Source: Marasmius tenuissimus
Lineage: Eukaryota > Basidiomycota > Agaricomycetes > Agaricales > Marasmiaceae
Length of the DNA: 64,000 nt
Reading direction: 5' to 3'
NCBI GenBank assembly: GCA_029532415.1
Contig: JAQOTA010000015.1
Span: 1,706,457-1,770,456 of the forward strand
Positions 12,301-24,188 of this stretch are shown here, piece by piece. The translations under genes were made by a program, and so were the position numbers. The notes below the pieces were generated by a model. The model was not told the DNA's origin. It was given only the letters and a program-made list of their open reading frames with translations, and searched no databases. Positions within the stretch are counted from its first letter, which is position 1, and the number at the start of each line of letters is the position of its first letter.

Positions 12301-15300
12301 TTGCCTATCCTTGTCCAGACCTTGCTTCAGGACCCAGACCGGGCGAAATCCCAAGATTATTCTTCGATCCTATCCGTTTATTTTTCCAGCGTCCTTTCCT
12401 CGAAGTACGCGGATGTTGCTTGTCGGAAGTGTATCATTGAGATAGTTTTGCACCTTCGGAACATTACACCGAACTCGAAAGATGCCCTTTCGTACGAAAA
12501 GTGGCTGACCATCGATCACCTTCTACTCGCTCAAAACGCCATTGCTTGCGGTGCTTACACGACAGCCCTTCTTTTCCTGGAGCTCGGAGATGATGTACGG
12601 AGATCAGTATCACATACTCTAGAGGAGAGTTCTGCGTATGATACGGCGGTTGAAAAGGTGATGTACAACATCTATGCCAACATAGACGAGCCAGACGGGT
12701 TTTATGGTATTAAAGCCCAAAACCACAAGGAGTTCCTCATAAAACGTTTCCATCACGAGGAACAGTGGGAGAAGGCTTTTCGTTTCCATGGGGCTGCCTT
12801 GGAAGCAGACACAAAGAATGTGGGGGAAGCCGAGGGTTTGTTACAATCATTCCATTCTTACGGGTTCGATCACCTCGCCACAAGCACCCTCCTCAACTCC
12901 GTCGCGCCTGAAAAGCCCAATCTGGCGTTGAACTACCAACTAGGTTGGCGGACGGAGACGTGGGATCTTCCAGATCTGGACGACGACCACTCCTCGGGTG
13001 CTTCTCTGTATCTCGCCCTTCGTGCTATTCACCGGGAGCGTGACCATAATGTATCAAAAAACGTGGTCAAGGACGTTCTCTTCCGCGAGATGGCTTACCT
13101 CCGGTCGCTCGGGTCAGAAAATGTAGCACAAATTCGGGAAACAACTCAGAACTTGATGTCACTGAGTCAGGTTAGGACATGGATGACACAACCTACCAAG
13201 ACGCCCGGGATCGTCTGTCAGATATTTCCTGAGTCTTCAGCCGCAGATTCGGGCTTTCAGTGAGTTTCACAAGCAACGGGTACTGTACGCATTGCTAAAC
13301 GTCTCCATCTTTTCAGATTCTCCGATATTTGTAGCATAATGGCCACCCGTATATCTCTTCTTCGCTCAGCGCGTCACCGGGAGGAACGACAACAGATTGG
13401 GTCTTTGAGGTCGCCACTCAGCCAGGCTTTATTGGAAACGGAAAAGAAATGCCTCCTCCGCCTTTCCAGCACCGCGCGTCAAATGAGACACTGTCAAATT
13501 TCTCTCAACTCCGTCACACGTGCGGGCAAGTTGGAGGACACGCCATCATTTTCGGTCTGCGAAGAGTATGCCTCTGTTTTGTGGGAACACCAAGAGGAAA
13601 AGTTGGCAGTGGACCTTCTGAAGGATTTACGAGCCAAGCTACCAGCAGCGTCCACGGACGATGCGGGAGCCGCAATGCAGAGAGCTTTATTAAATGCGTG
13701 TCTCGTACGTATGGGATTCTGGGACTGTGAGCTGGTGTTTAACTTTCCTTATAGGGTGAATGGACAGCTCAAGCGTGTTTGGAGAAGCATTCCACCATCT
13801 GGAAAGATTGCTTTGAGGCGGCGATCGCTTCTTTGCACTCTACAGTTCGCCTAACACAAGGGGAAGATCGCGCATCTGTTTACCACAAAGCGGCGATTTT
13901 TGCAGAACATCAATACTATGCAATCGTGCGTTCGCCTGACGCTATTCGCTGGCGGGTCTATTCGGAACGAAAAAGGAAAGAGATCGAGCAACTCAACGCA
14001 CAGTCCAAGAAAGCCCCGGAACACAGCGATGAACGCAAGGAGATTCGTCGGCTCATAGAGCGAGCCACGAAGGTCATGAAGCAAGATAAACAGGCGAATG
14101 ACCAGCAGACTGCAGATCGTCAGACCTATCTGAAGCACGCGGTGGACATGTATTCCCGATGTCTAGAAGAATCGGATAGTTTCGACCAGGACACTCCAAT
14201 ACGCCTCTCCTCGCTATGGCTCGCAAATTTTGAGGAGCCAAACATGCATGAACATTTTGCATCTGCGATTGATCGGGTCCCTTCCCGGAAGTTCATATTC
14301 CTTGCTGTAAGCGATTGTGATTGCTTTGAGATAGGAAATTTTCTCATTTTTTTGTAGCATCAATTGACTGCAAGACTATCTATCGACAGTCCAGCCCAAA
14401 AGGTTTTGCAACGTCTCATCCGCAGAATGGGCCAGGAACATCCATTCCACACCTTGTACCAGGTTTTCTTACTGAATCCACCCAGGGAGGATGTAGGTTC
14501 CTCTCGACGCTCGTCTGTGCGAAACATGAAGTCACCTTCTCCCGGTACCCAAACCGAACGCGCCAATGCGGCGAAAGGGATTTTAGATGGCCTTCGCAGC
14601 GATTCTAACCGTCAGGAACGTCTGCTGGCGGTCGAACAGCTTTGCTTCGCTTCTCTTCAATGGGCTGACTACCCAATCAAGAACAACAAAGACATCAAGA
14701 CAGGCCCATACGATATACCAGCCAACCAAGCCATTCTCAAGCTTAAACATGCCCGTATGAAAGTCCCGGTCATTACCGTACATACTCCGGTCGATTCTAC
14801 GATGCGGTACGATAACTGTATATGGGTCGACCGATACGATGGCAAATATTCGACCGCGGGAGGCTTGAGCAAGCCCAAAATATGCGCTTGTCGGGGCTCT
14901 GATGGTAAATCGTACAAACAGTTGGTCAGTGCGGCCCTTACACAACTGCTTCGTTTCTAACTATCCCTGTAGTTTAAGGGAGAAGAGAGCGACGATCTTC
15001 GACAAGACGCTGTTATGGAGCAGGTATTCCAGCTCGTCAACACGGTGCTGCAACGTGATCCGGAGACAAGGAGGAGACAACTTCGTGTGCGTGACTATAA
15101 GGTTATTCCTCTGGATACCCAAGCTGGCGTCCTCGAGTTCGTGCACAGTACAATTCCTCTGAGGGGCTGGTTGGCGGGGGCTCATCCCAAGTAGGTTCTG
15201 GTCTATGTAATGGGGCGTACATTCGCTGACACAACAAGCAGATACCGGCCCCAGGATCGCAAGGATGTTGCTGCCTGGTGGTCCAGACTTTCCAGGGAAA

Positions 15301-16128
15301 ATGGTAATCGAGAAACCCACCCGGACCCAGGAAAGCGACTGCAAATATATCGCGAAACCCGAGCGGTTTATAAACCAGTGATGCGCTATTGGTTCACTGA
15401 GAAGCATAAACTTCCCATCTCGTGGTTCGGGATGCGGCTCAACTACTCCCGCAGCGTGGCCACTACGTCCATTGTTGGTCACGTGTTAGGATTAGGTGAC
15501 CGGCACACATCAAACATCCTCCTGGATAATACCAGCGGTGAGGTCGTACATATCGATCTGGGTTTAGCCTTCGATCAGGTAGGTATAACAAGTTGGACTC
15601 CACCATACCCAGCTATTCATCCATTTCTAGGCAAAACTATTACCTGTTCCGGAGCTGGTTCCCTTCCGAATGACTGAGGACATGGAAGATGGCATGGGAA
15701 TGTCTGGCACAGAAGGGGTCTTCCAACGTTGCGCAGAGGAGACTATGCGGGTGCTTCGTGAGGGCTCTGAAATCATTATGACCGTTCTAGAGGTATTCCG
15801 ACATGACCCCTTGCACAGCTGGTACGGAATTCCAAATCTACTGGAGTCTTTTCTAATTCTTTTACACAGGACGATGACGGACCTGAAGATTCAAAAGGTG
15901 CAACAACAGCCAAAGTTGCAGCCGCCATTCGCCAACCCTCCGGGGCTCAATATCAATATGTCTAGTGACAACGCCGAGGAAGATGCTGATCGTGCTTTGA
16001 ACTCTGTGGCGCGCAAGTTGGATAAGACTCTCAGTGTAGCAACGGTCGTTCGAGGCCTTGTTGCTGAGGCGAAGGACCCCGCCAATTTGGCTAGTCTATT
16101 CCACGGTTTGTCTCAATCATATCACTAG
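6366..16128 (+). CDS. TEL1: Serine/threonine kinase Tel1 (ATM family)
   Basis: Tel1/ATM is a nuclear PI3-kinase-like kinase recruited by the MRN complex to DNA breaks and telomeres. Eleven exons fit: 6366-7754, 7807-9339, 9402-10258, 10308-13259, 13317-13704, 13755-14306, 14358-14924, 14973-15190, 15242-15578, 15631-15821 and 15870-16128. They total 9243 nt and encode 3080 aa, the usual ATM size. The N-terminus carries a TAN-type motif (KIKERQEGLENLK, residues about 32-44). A long helical HEAT/FAT region follows. The kinase domain lies near residues 2680-2990, with DDLRQDAVMEQVF, the catalytic loop GLGDRHTSNILLD and the metal-binding HIDLG. The C-terminus is a FATC domain (last about 33 residues, VARKLD...LFHGL). 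Intron 10 is stopless and a multiple of three, so it can be mistaken for coding sequence. The kinase and FATC similarity is unambiguous, and TAN plus FATC favours ATM over ATR. Confidence 0.93.
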
Positions 16129-16437
16129 TTTCATGGTAATTGACACCCACGTCTTTGCGTAGGCTGGGGACCGTACTATTAGTTGGACTTCTTACACTTC
16201 ATGTTGTTTTGTTTTGGTCACCAATCATCAGCTGTGTACATAATTATTTTTTTTCCCTTTTTCACATTGCTCTATGTTCAATGTATCGATAGTAGGCACT
16301 ACTCTTATGGTCATTACCCACATATACTCACTGTACCATAATCACTGCAGGAAATGACCCTATCTTGTCTACTTGTCTATCTGTCAATTCATCTTCATGT
16401 AGAACGTAGTACGCTTGAAGGGACATACCAGCAAAGC
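16129..16437. other. Convergent 3' regions of TEL1 and the GT15 gene
   Basis: This T-rich interval lies between two convergent stop codons (TEL1 at 16128, mannosyltransferase at 16438). It shows only 3'-UTR-like sequence and no open frame of interest. Confidence 0.6.
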
Positions 16438-18132
16438 TCAGCTCGCTTTCAGCTCCGGGGCGTCAAACCACCGTTCTCTCCCGTCGCGGAAGCCTTCATG
16501 AGACATTAGGTTGGGCAAATTCAACTGGAGATGTAATCACTCACCAGCGACTTCATCTTTACACGTACATCTCGCAAACGTCTCGGGGCAATGGTATGGC
16601 CAGCCCTGGTGTTGGTAGCTTTGAGGGTTCGAGTGAGACGCCTGAAGCTAGAGGTCAACTGAATGAGGACTCACCCCATGTCGTCAAACTGTAAAACTTG
16701 GTCTTTAGTTAGTGACATGGCCAATCCAAAGGAGTGAACCGGCGCGTCGCCCCATCGCTCGTAAAAGAACCCTGAATTTTTGAACAAAAAAAAACGAAGG
16801 AGATAAAACCATCAGAGAGGATAGATGATAGAGTGCTCAGAACAGACCTCCGGCTTTGTCTAGAAAATCGAAAAACTTGAGGTACACCTCGCTTTCCCAC
16901 ACGCGTCTATGCGATATTTCAAAGTTGTTCTTGGGATTAACCATGTTGAGAGGTGTCATTCCATCAACATCGTATCCTTCAAGAAGAAAACCAGTACTCA
17001 CATACATACAATGCCTCGTCCAGTCGTCGTTCCCAGCCCTCCCTTGGACAGCCCTACCAATACTCTCCGGGGACTTCCAAACAAAACCGTGATTCACATG
17101 CGGGGGTATAAGATGATTATGTGTGGCGAGGAACTCAGATACATTCGCGGCGAGTGATAATTGGACACTATCTGTGTCCCCAACGACCTGTACAAACCCT
17201 GAGGCGGATTTAGTTGAGAGACGGGACAGGGTCATTGTGGGGTTTCAACGTACCATAAAGTGCGTTTGCATCGATTAGACGTTGGACGGGGTCATAGGGC
17301 TAGAGACACAATTATTGTTGGATAGGACACGTGAATGTACTACACTGAGAAACGCACAATGTCGCAGTGGAATTCAATGTCCGTATCGAGTCTCCAAAGC
17401 CAATCATACTTGGCCAGGGCCGGATGACGCCAGAAGAGACCTGGATCGGGTATTCGAGAAAAAGATTCCCAGAGATAGGTCTGAGTCGCTCACCAGAGTA
17501 AAATCGACACATGGACCGATAGTTAGTGCTGAATCTAGTCGTCCGCGGCCAGTCAATATGCAGTTATAACTAGGGCTCAAACGTGTAGAAAACGTGCCCA
17601 ATCTTCTGTAATGATTCCTCAACGCGTTGCTTATCCATGCTCTCCGGTACACCCCAATCCTCAGGCTCTCTCAATGCGGCTGAGGGCGTTAATTAGTGCA
17701 TACACGTGTAGTCGTAAGGAAGAGCCCTTGCTCACCGAAGCTCGCTCTGCCTTCGGTGATCCAATCTATCTTAGCTCTCATCTCGAGCGGTACCTCGTGT
17801 ATCTCATCTTCCGTCATGAGAAGAACGTAGGGATACTTGAGACGACGATTGAAACTATTCTCAGTCGACTTGAGGGCGAGAGTGGCTTGGTGCAACCTGG
17901 AAGGCGGAACGAGCATGCATATCACAACGTTTTTGTGTATCGGAAGGGAATGGTGGACGTCGCCCAATCTTTCTGGCAGGGAATGATTTGCTGGAAGGGT
18001 GCCGGCATAGTTCGTATTATGTGGTTCGTATGGGCATATGTAATCCGTCGGTCGCATCGGCAAGAGAGTGTAGGTGGTGAGTAGAACCACGAGAACAAGG
18101 CCCGCAAGGGAAAGAGCATTGAGACGAATCAT
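16438..18132 (-). CDS. Alpha-1,2-mannosyltransferase of family GT15 (Kre2/Mnt1-like)
   Basis: This is a Golgi type II membrane enzyme that adds alpha-1,2-mannose from GDP-mannose to O- and N-linked glycans. The ATG at 18132 gives a short cytosolic tail and a signal anchor (about residues 5-22). Exon 1 is 18132-17736, followed by 17679-17583 and 17528-17494, then about six more exons to the stop at 16438-16440. Family landmarks appear in order: FNRRLKYPYVLL, PESMDKQRVEES, NYRSMCRFYSG, GLFWRHPALAKYDWLWRLD, then DIEFHCDI as the metal and donor region. YDPVQRLIDANALYG, FEISHRRVWES, FYERWGDAPVHSFGLA and GYQHQGWPYHCP follow. An in-frame GT15 core spread over nine exons is strong evidence. I cannot assign it to Kre2, Ktr or Mnn subfamilies. 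One exon is only 35 nt. Confidence 0.9.
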
Positions 18133-19026
18133 TGGGTTGGTCCTGGTGGTCGTCTTAATACGAGGTACCCACCCACCCAACTCACTGTTCTGTATAAGAA
18201 TCAACTCTCAGCGAGAGTTGACATATCCCGCCCTGTCACCGAAAATACTTTTAAGTTCTGTGCCTCGACCGTTCCTTTGGATCTCTTATCGGGAGCGGTA
18301 GTCACAGCTTGTATTCAGAGGCGCGCCATTTGGGTAGAACTATCTCATTCAACGAATGTCAGCCAAGAACACAGTGTCAGTAAGATAGGGTTCGTCTTAC
18401 CTCAATTGTCTTGGTGCTAAACATCCTCTCGGCGTCGGCAACAACCCAGTCGCGGTCTACAGCGTACTAAAACCGAAGGCGGGCTGAGAAACCCATATCA
18501 TCGTAGGACAGATCCACATCAAACCCAAGGTTTCAACAGTATTGTTTACGCCACCCGGAAAGACCAAGCGGGCCGGTTCTTGACCCAGACTTGACGAAGG
18601 ATTGACTTAACTGGACACTCGATATCAATACGCTACCTGCGGGTGACCGCCTATTTCGCCAGGAGAGACTGACTTGACAAGTAGCATTGCATGTCGGCGT
18701 TGAGAAAGTAAGGCAAATGGTGAGAATGGAGGGACTCCCACCCGCAGCTTGGGTCAAATGGGGTGATGAAGTTTTTGCGAAATCCGTCCATGCGTTTTCA
18801 AGGACGAGAGAAATGTCGCTCACAAGGTACCGAGGCAGTAAGAACCTTAACGTTCCAACACGAAAATCGCATATTCGATGCCCTCTCCTGGTAAGGCGAC
18901 ACCTGGCATACTGAGAATACTCCATTGTAATGTTACAAGTTTTTTCTAAGCCTACAAAGATAATCATTCTCATCAACACTCGAAACCGCTGTACCAAATA
19001 TGATCGTCTTACCTTCAGAAAGACTG
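18133..19026. other. Intergenic region between GT15 and ASXH genes
   Basis: This is upstream DNA of the mannosyltransferase and downstream DNA of the ASXH gene. A 207-aa minus-strand frame (18533-19156) overlaps the end of the ASXH gene out of frame and looks like a shadow. I see nothing else I can support. Confidence 0.5.
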
Positions 19027-20319
19027 TCATCGATCGGAATGGAACGACCCCCGGAGATAGTACAAAGTTCCATGGCTCTCTCTCCCACCTCTCTCGTCTC
19101 CTCCAAAAGTTCCTTCCGCACCGTCTCTCCATCTCCAGACCGTGAAATATTTCCATGCATTGCCGTTCGGTCTTCTATCCTTTCCGACCCTCCCGTCTAT
19201 ATCAAGGATCGCTGTTTCTAACATCGTAGGTGAAGTTATCTCGATTGACTGCGTAGTACCATCAGGGTCAGGTTGGGGATCAGGTAAGAGAAGACCGAGC
19301 GGTAAGTGTTGTGTTGTACCACGTTCAAGGAAGATAGTAAGGGTTTGTTGATGGGAGTCATTGATCTGGGTGATAGAGTTATCAACATCACCCGGAAAAA
19401 GGCAGGTAAATACCCAACTCACAATAACGTCCTTCTCAACGACGAGGTCAAGCTGATTGAAATGTCTCTTGTAAGACAAGACGTCCCCAACCCGTATAAT
19501 TGAATGTCGCATGAGCTCATGCAACCTAATTTCAGAAGCTGGTTTCGCCTTCGATGACTTGGGTTTGGTCGTATTGGTGTTGGAATTGGCAGTCTCGTTC
19601 TCTTCCTCTGCCTCCGCAGCTGCGTTCTTCTCCCATTCTTCATCTTTCCATGGAGCCGCCGTTTTCCCTTCCCGTACTGCCTCTTCCCAGTCCTTCACTT
19701 TCGCTTTATGCTCGTCCGACAGCCAGTCCGAATAAATGTGGTCCTGGAACGTCCGCGCGGCCGCAAGGAAGTGCAGATCACTGAAGAAATTAAGGTCGAC
19801 GGTCGTTGGGTCGTGGGTGTCCTTTCCGGCGTCTCTTCTTTTAGAAGAAGGCCCTGCTTCAAGTTCGACTCCGGTCGTACTTTGGCATGCCGGATGTTCA
19901 TGTCCAATCGTCTGTTTATAACCCTTGAAAGCAGTGGGTGGCAACAACTGCGCCAAGTTGGCTCGAGACTCTGGGGATAGCATTTCCCATGTTGCCGAGT
20001 TGATTAGAGTCTACAGGTCAACAAAGAACACCGATGAGCAACAGTCAAGTAAATAGAAGGGCAGCATCGAACCAAGCAAAATGGGGGTTTGGGTAGAATA
20101 CATACGCACTGAGATATCCATGGTCGTCAAGACACTCTTCGAATACTGCAGCAGATCGGTCAATTCGTATTCTCCATCATCCTCATTCACATTGATGGTA
20201 GAGGCTTTGCGTTTACCCTTTGGAGGCGAGGATTTAGCTGTAGTTTTCTCTTGAATTTCTGCCTCTACGAGCTTTGCTGTCTGTCGAGTCGTACGCTTTG
20301 GTCTTCCGGTCGAGGTCAT
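19027..20319 (-). CDS. ASXH/DEUBAD domain protein (Asx-homology)
   Basis: The Asx-homology (DEUBAD) fold in animals binds and activates deubiquitinases such as the BAP1 partner ASXL. The fungal relatives are uncharacterised nuclear proteins. Two exons (20319-20110 and 20010-19027, phase 0) total 1194 nt and encode 397 aa. The N-terminal 60 residues are basic and Ser/Lys-rich, with TGRPKRTTR resembling a nuclear signal. The domain core follows: LINSATWEMLSPESRANLAQLLPP, then FFSDLHFLAAARTFQDH and WLSDEHKAKV (about residues 70-175). An acidic, Asn/Thr-rich linker leads to a C-terminal domain with SYKRHF, NGNAWKYFTVWRWRDG and GGRESHGTLYYLRG. An in-frame region upstream of 20319 (to 20457) could extend the N-terminus but is less likely. 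The C-terminal motif block supports the chosen stop. Confidence 0.8.
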
Positions 20320-20675
20320 GTCGCAAGGTGAGCGCGCGTCTTGACAAGGGCGAAAACGCTTTGACCACGCTTTGACGCCCGGAACAAGCGGTTGAAGCGC
20401 CTTCCGAATTTCCGTCCAGGTTCCATTGAAAACTTTCAAGACTGATATTGAGGCCACTAACGGCCAAATATTGCTACATTAGACAACTACGTACGAAATA
20501 CAATCGAACTACGTCCCCAGAACAGAAAATACAAGGTATGAGTGGTATATGAATGATATCGTTGGAAAAATGGTTATCGTAGAACTGTAGTGTAAAAGTG
20601 ATGGATCGTTCAGCGTTCAATAAATTGTAGTACAGATCGAGATTGTCGTAGATGTTTCATGTGGAACGTCCTTCG
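20320..20675. other. Short intergenic interval
   Basis: This is upstream DNA of the ASXH gene and the 3' side of the small Ser-rich gene. No feature can be supported. Confidence 0.5.
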
Positions 20676-21330
20676 TTAACACGACGACATGGACGAGACT
20701 GTCGTGACCGACGAAGAGGAAGATGTTCTCCTCATTGATGGTGCGTCGGTCCGCTTGGCAAACTTGTAGGGGTGTATTCTCGCGCCTTTTGCGATCTTCC
20801 TCTGTGGATGACGGAGTTCATTCAGCGACGGTCCGACCAGTAATAGTGCTGAGGATTGTTCATTGGGTCCTTGTAGTGATCGGGGTGGTACGAAAACGAC
20901 TGCATCGGCCTCCTCAATTGAGGAGCATGGGATAAGACGCAGATCAGGTCGTTTTGATTGGGATAGCAAATGTGTAGGGAGCGTGGTGGCCGATGTGGAC
21001 GCAAAGGGTTGTTGGTCATCCCTCCTCTCTGAGAGAGTGGGGGACGGTGTTCGCGAGGAGGACGTGGAAAATTGTCTTGGCCTTTGGCGCTGGGCGTGAG
21101 GAGCATGGATAGAGCGTGACTGAGTAGTGGAGGAGATATCAGCACTCTGAAGGATGGACGAAGCCGACAGTAGAAGTCGAACTTACTAGACGTCCATAGT
21201 CATGAATTGCGTGAGGGAGCCCCGGCAACTGGGGTTTTGTGGAGGACAAGGTGGGCAGGTCCAGTGTGTGGAGAGAGGGCAACGTTGGGCGACGTTGGTG
21301 GGTCATGTCGGAAGGTGCAGAAATAGCCAT
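20676..21330 (-). CDS. Small Ser/Pro-rich hypothetical protein
   Basis: I recognise no family. Two exons (21330-21187 and 21146-20676, phase 0, consensus GTAAGT..TTCAG) give 615 nt and 204 aa, all open. The first 48 residues are Pro/Thr/Leu-rich. The middle has HAPHAQRQRPRQF and a Ser-rich stretch. The C-terminal third contains a more ordered patch (IEEADAVVFVPP, ALLLVGPSLNELRHP, GARIHPYKFAKR), and the protein ends in a Ser-rich tail closing with SMSSC. The ATG at 21330 is chosen because it is the first ATG after a TATA box at 21437-21443. It resembles the gene at 27353-27616 in size, composition and promoter layout. It is probably an intrinsically disordered regulatory or stress protein, which is a guess. 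Confidence 0.55.
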
Positions 21331-22005
21331 TGATCGTGGTGGTAGGAGCGTGATAAGTTGTTCAAGGTGATATGTGTCGCGGTATTGAAGATATGAAGAA
21401 TCCACCAGGGAGGGCTATTTGATGAAGAGGACCGGCCTTATAAGAAGAAGTTGAGCAAGAAGTGAAGGAGAAAGGAAGTATGAGAAAGAGACAACCCGTT
21501 GTCAAACGAGCTGCTTGGGGAAAGGGAAATGTGGGGATGCTCACTTCGGAAAAGAGCGAAGAGGGGATTCCTTTATAATCCCATTTCAGGTTATTCTTCC
21601 TCGCGTACCATACGAGAGTCCATTGTACCCCGACAGACGCGTGCTACATTGTCGTTCGTAAGAGCGGACCAACTTTATTGTCCCTATACGCGAACAAAAG
21701 AATGAAGCGGAGGAGTTTGGCTCTGTTTGTATCCTCACCTCGAGAAAAGATAATAATTTCTGTTCAACTCCCGGTGCTCTGAATTCAAAACTTGATAGTA
21801 TAGGTATCTCAGCATAATGTAAGGGCATTGTCGAGGGAAGAACTGGGAAGACTCAGAGAGATGGTGGTCGGAGGCAAACAGACCAGCGCTTAGTCCAAAC
21901 TTCAAATTGATTCAACTTCAAAGTCCAAAGCGCTCCTCCCCTTTCACGTGATCCCATTCTGCTTTTCTTCGATTCTTCCTCTCGTCGGTTCTTCATTTGT
22001 CAAGG
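21331..22005. other. Divergent promoter region (Ser-rich gene and RPC19)
   Basis: A minus-strand TATA-like TTATAAG sits at 21437-21443, about 107 bp upstream of the ATG at 21330. The rest is intergenic sequence leading to the RPC19 start. There is no credible open frame. Confidence 0.45.
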
Positions 22006-22903
22006 ATGGCCGATACCACCAAACAAAAGATCACTATCGTGAGTTCTTTGGATGTGTAAGACATCATAAATCCAACCAAACCAAAATTTTCTCGCAGATG
22101 AAAGGCGCAACTGAAAACTTGTCGGCTGCTACATACCAAATCCATGACGAATCCCATACTATCGGCAATGCGCTACGATGGATGATTATGAAGAAGTGAA
22201 CTATCACTCGCTCTTGACTATCACTTGTGCTGACCAGCTGTTATTGTAACAGCCCCAAGGTCGAATTTTGTGGATATAGGTACGTCTCATTGAATCCATG
22301 TATTTCCCTCTTCGGCGTATTATCCTCCTTCTTTTGTCCTCCTTCCTAGTCATTTCTTTCCCCAGTTACTTCTTCCCAAGAACGATATGTCAGGAGAGAT
22401 ACTGTTGCTCCAACCGGAGAACGTGTTATCGCGGCGAGGGCACATTCTTTCGTTCCTTTGTTCGACTGGGTGTCCGTTGACTCTTGCCTCATTCTGCATT
22501 GCTTAGCTCTTCCATATCCAGTCCTGTCACCAAAGAATGTACCTTGAACATATCTCTCTTGCCGCGTTTTCCCTCCCCTTGATTCTTACTTTGTTCCTTA
22601 CCACTACCCTGACATTGTTATCGTCCGTGATCTTTCCGACTCAACGCATTCCCCTTCTAGTGTACCCCATCCGTCCGAAAATCACATCCAGATTCGTATC
22701 CAGATGTATGGTACGCGAGCTTATCGGCAGGACTCACGCTCACCGACTACTTCTTACGCTTGACCGTTACAGACAACCTCTCTTCCCTGGAAGCTCTCGT
22801 CAAAGCACTCGGCGACCTGGATGATTTGTGCGATTCCATCGAGAGCAAATACGCGACCAGTCTGCAGAATGATGACTACGAAAAGTTCGAAGAGTCGTCC
22901 TAG
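22006..22903 (+). CDS. RPC19: RNA polymerase I and III subunit AC19
   Basis: AC19 pairs with AC40 to form the alpha-like assembly platform of RNA polymerases I and III. Five exons (22006-22038, 22098-22195, 22253-22279, 22661-22710 and 22773-22903) total 339 nt and encode 112 aa, close to other fungal AC19 proteins. The RpoA/Rpb11-type dimerisation fold is visible as YQIHDESHTIGNALRW (residues about 23-38), then KNPKVEFCGYSVPHPSENHI and IRIQMYD, then a helical end with ALVKALGDLDDLCDSIESKY. Exon 3 is a 27-nt microexon. Intron 3 is 381 bp, about seven times the usual intron length here. Confidence 0.92.
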
Positions 22904-23258
22904 CTTATAGTTCGGCAGGCACGAGAACTCGAACCCGAGGAATGCGATTCCAGTGGTACATCACGCTCAGGTCTCGGAGGATCCCTCTGTGTACGGATGG
23001 GAGACGATACGGATTTGGTCCAGTGTTGGGCTGGCCGAGGGGAGTGGTATGTTTTGGTCAGACGGGAAATCTGGGGAGTTAGGCTGGCATCCGCTTGACG
23101 CAACCAAATGTAGATGCCACTGATTGACAAAATTCTCTGGATCCATGTTGCCTGTTGTCGAGGATGTTTTTATTATGATTCCCGTCATATTGTAATAGAT
23201 CTGGCTACACTAAGTATGTGGTTCGAGTTCTTGATGATAGATATGTTACATCTCAACC
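22904..23258. other. Convergent 3' region
   Basis: This interval lies between the RPC19 stop and the stop of the minus-strand DUF4336 gene. A 73-aa minus frame (22967-23188) has no family pattern. I see nothing else. Confidence 0.5.
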
Positions 23259-24188
23259 CTACTTCGACTTGCTCCCTGATTCCAAATGCCACTTCATGAT
23301 CTTCTGGAACATAGTCTTCCCATCCTTCTCCAATACATCTCCATGGCACGGAATAAAGCGTTCAAAATCCCACCCATTTATCCTCCCAATGCTCTCATTG
23401 AACGCCGTTCTGTCACTGGCGCTCGTTCCGTACCAAATCATTCGTCGTTGAGCCAAAGCTTCGCCACGCATGTGCATTAACGAGGAGAAGATCTTGGTGA
23501 AGAAACCAGAGTTCGGATCGACCCCCGACTTGCTGTACTGTTCATGCGCAGGGAGGTTGAACACAAGGTCTGCTTCTATCAACGTCTTAGTCGGCTTGTG
23601 GTTGAAAACGAGCTCTTTGTTGGGATGAGAATGAATATACTCGTATTCAAACTCAGCATCGAACTAACCAAGAGGTCATTTAACCGGCACAGCGAAAGCG
23701 AGAAGAACACGATACTCACCTCGGGGTCTACTTTCGTTTCCAATTTCTTGGTCGCATCGAATATCACTGTGAACGGTACCTCCTCGACACCTTGTTTCGC
23801 TCGCTTTTCCGGTAAGCCTTCTGGTCCTATCACTTTCGCGTTTGGATATTCTTTGTGCCATGGTCCTAGGAATATGTGGTGTTCAAAGTCCAGCGCAGTG
23901 ATGTATTTGACCTCGCCCATGGCAGCGACTTTCGTCTTGACCTCCTCTGTCAATGCAACGGGGGAGAATACCGCGACAGAGCCATTATTCAGGCGTACTA
24001 AACAACCGTTGAGTACCACGACAAGTGGGAAGATTCTCTGGAATTGGCACACCTAGCGTTGCACGACCACCAATCTTGAATCGTCCAAAGCGATTAAAGG
24101 GGACCGAGAGCGTCGTGATAATATTAGGAACCAGATCTCTAATAACCATGACTTGCTCAGGACTCGATGGAGTAAGTTTGGAGGACAT
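23259..24188 (-). CDS. DUF4336 family protein (metallo-beta-lactamase-like)
   Basis: This appears to belong to the DUF4336 group, which has a metallo-beta-lactamase-like fold and no firmly known reaction. Three exons (24188-24053, 23997-23720 and 23663-23259) total 819 nt and encode 272 aa. Motifs in order are MVIRDLVPNI, FSVPFNRFGRFKIGGRATLVRL (split by intron 1), VAVFSPVALTEEVK and VKYITALDFEHHIFLGPW with a His near a predicted metal site. EYPNAKVIGPEGLPEKR, LIEADLVFNLPAHEQY and a C-terminal RFIPCHGDVLEKDGK with another His and Asp follow. No signal peptide or membrane segment is evident. The family call rests on remembered motif order and should be checked by HMM. The spliced model is well supported. 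Confidence 0.75.

Noticed and set aside
18533..19156. 207-residue minus frame after the ASXH gene
   Set aside because: It overlaps the conserved C-terminal block of the ASXH protein in another frame and has no family pattern.
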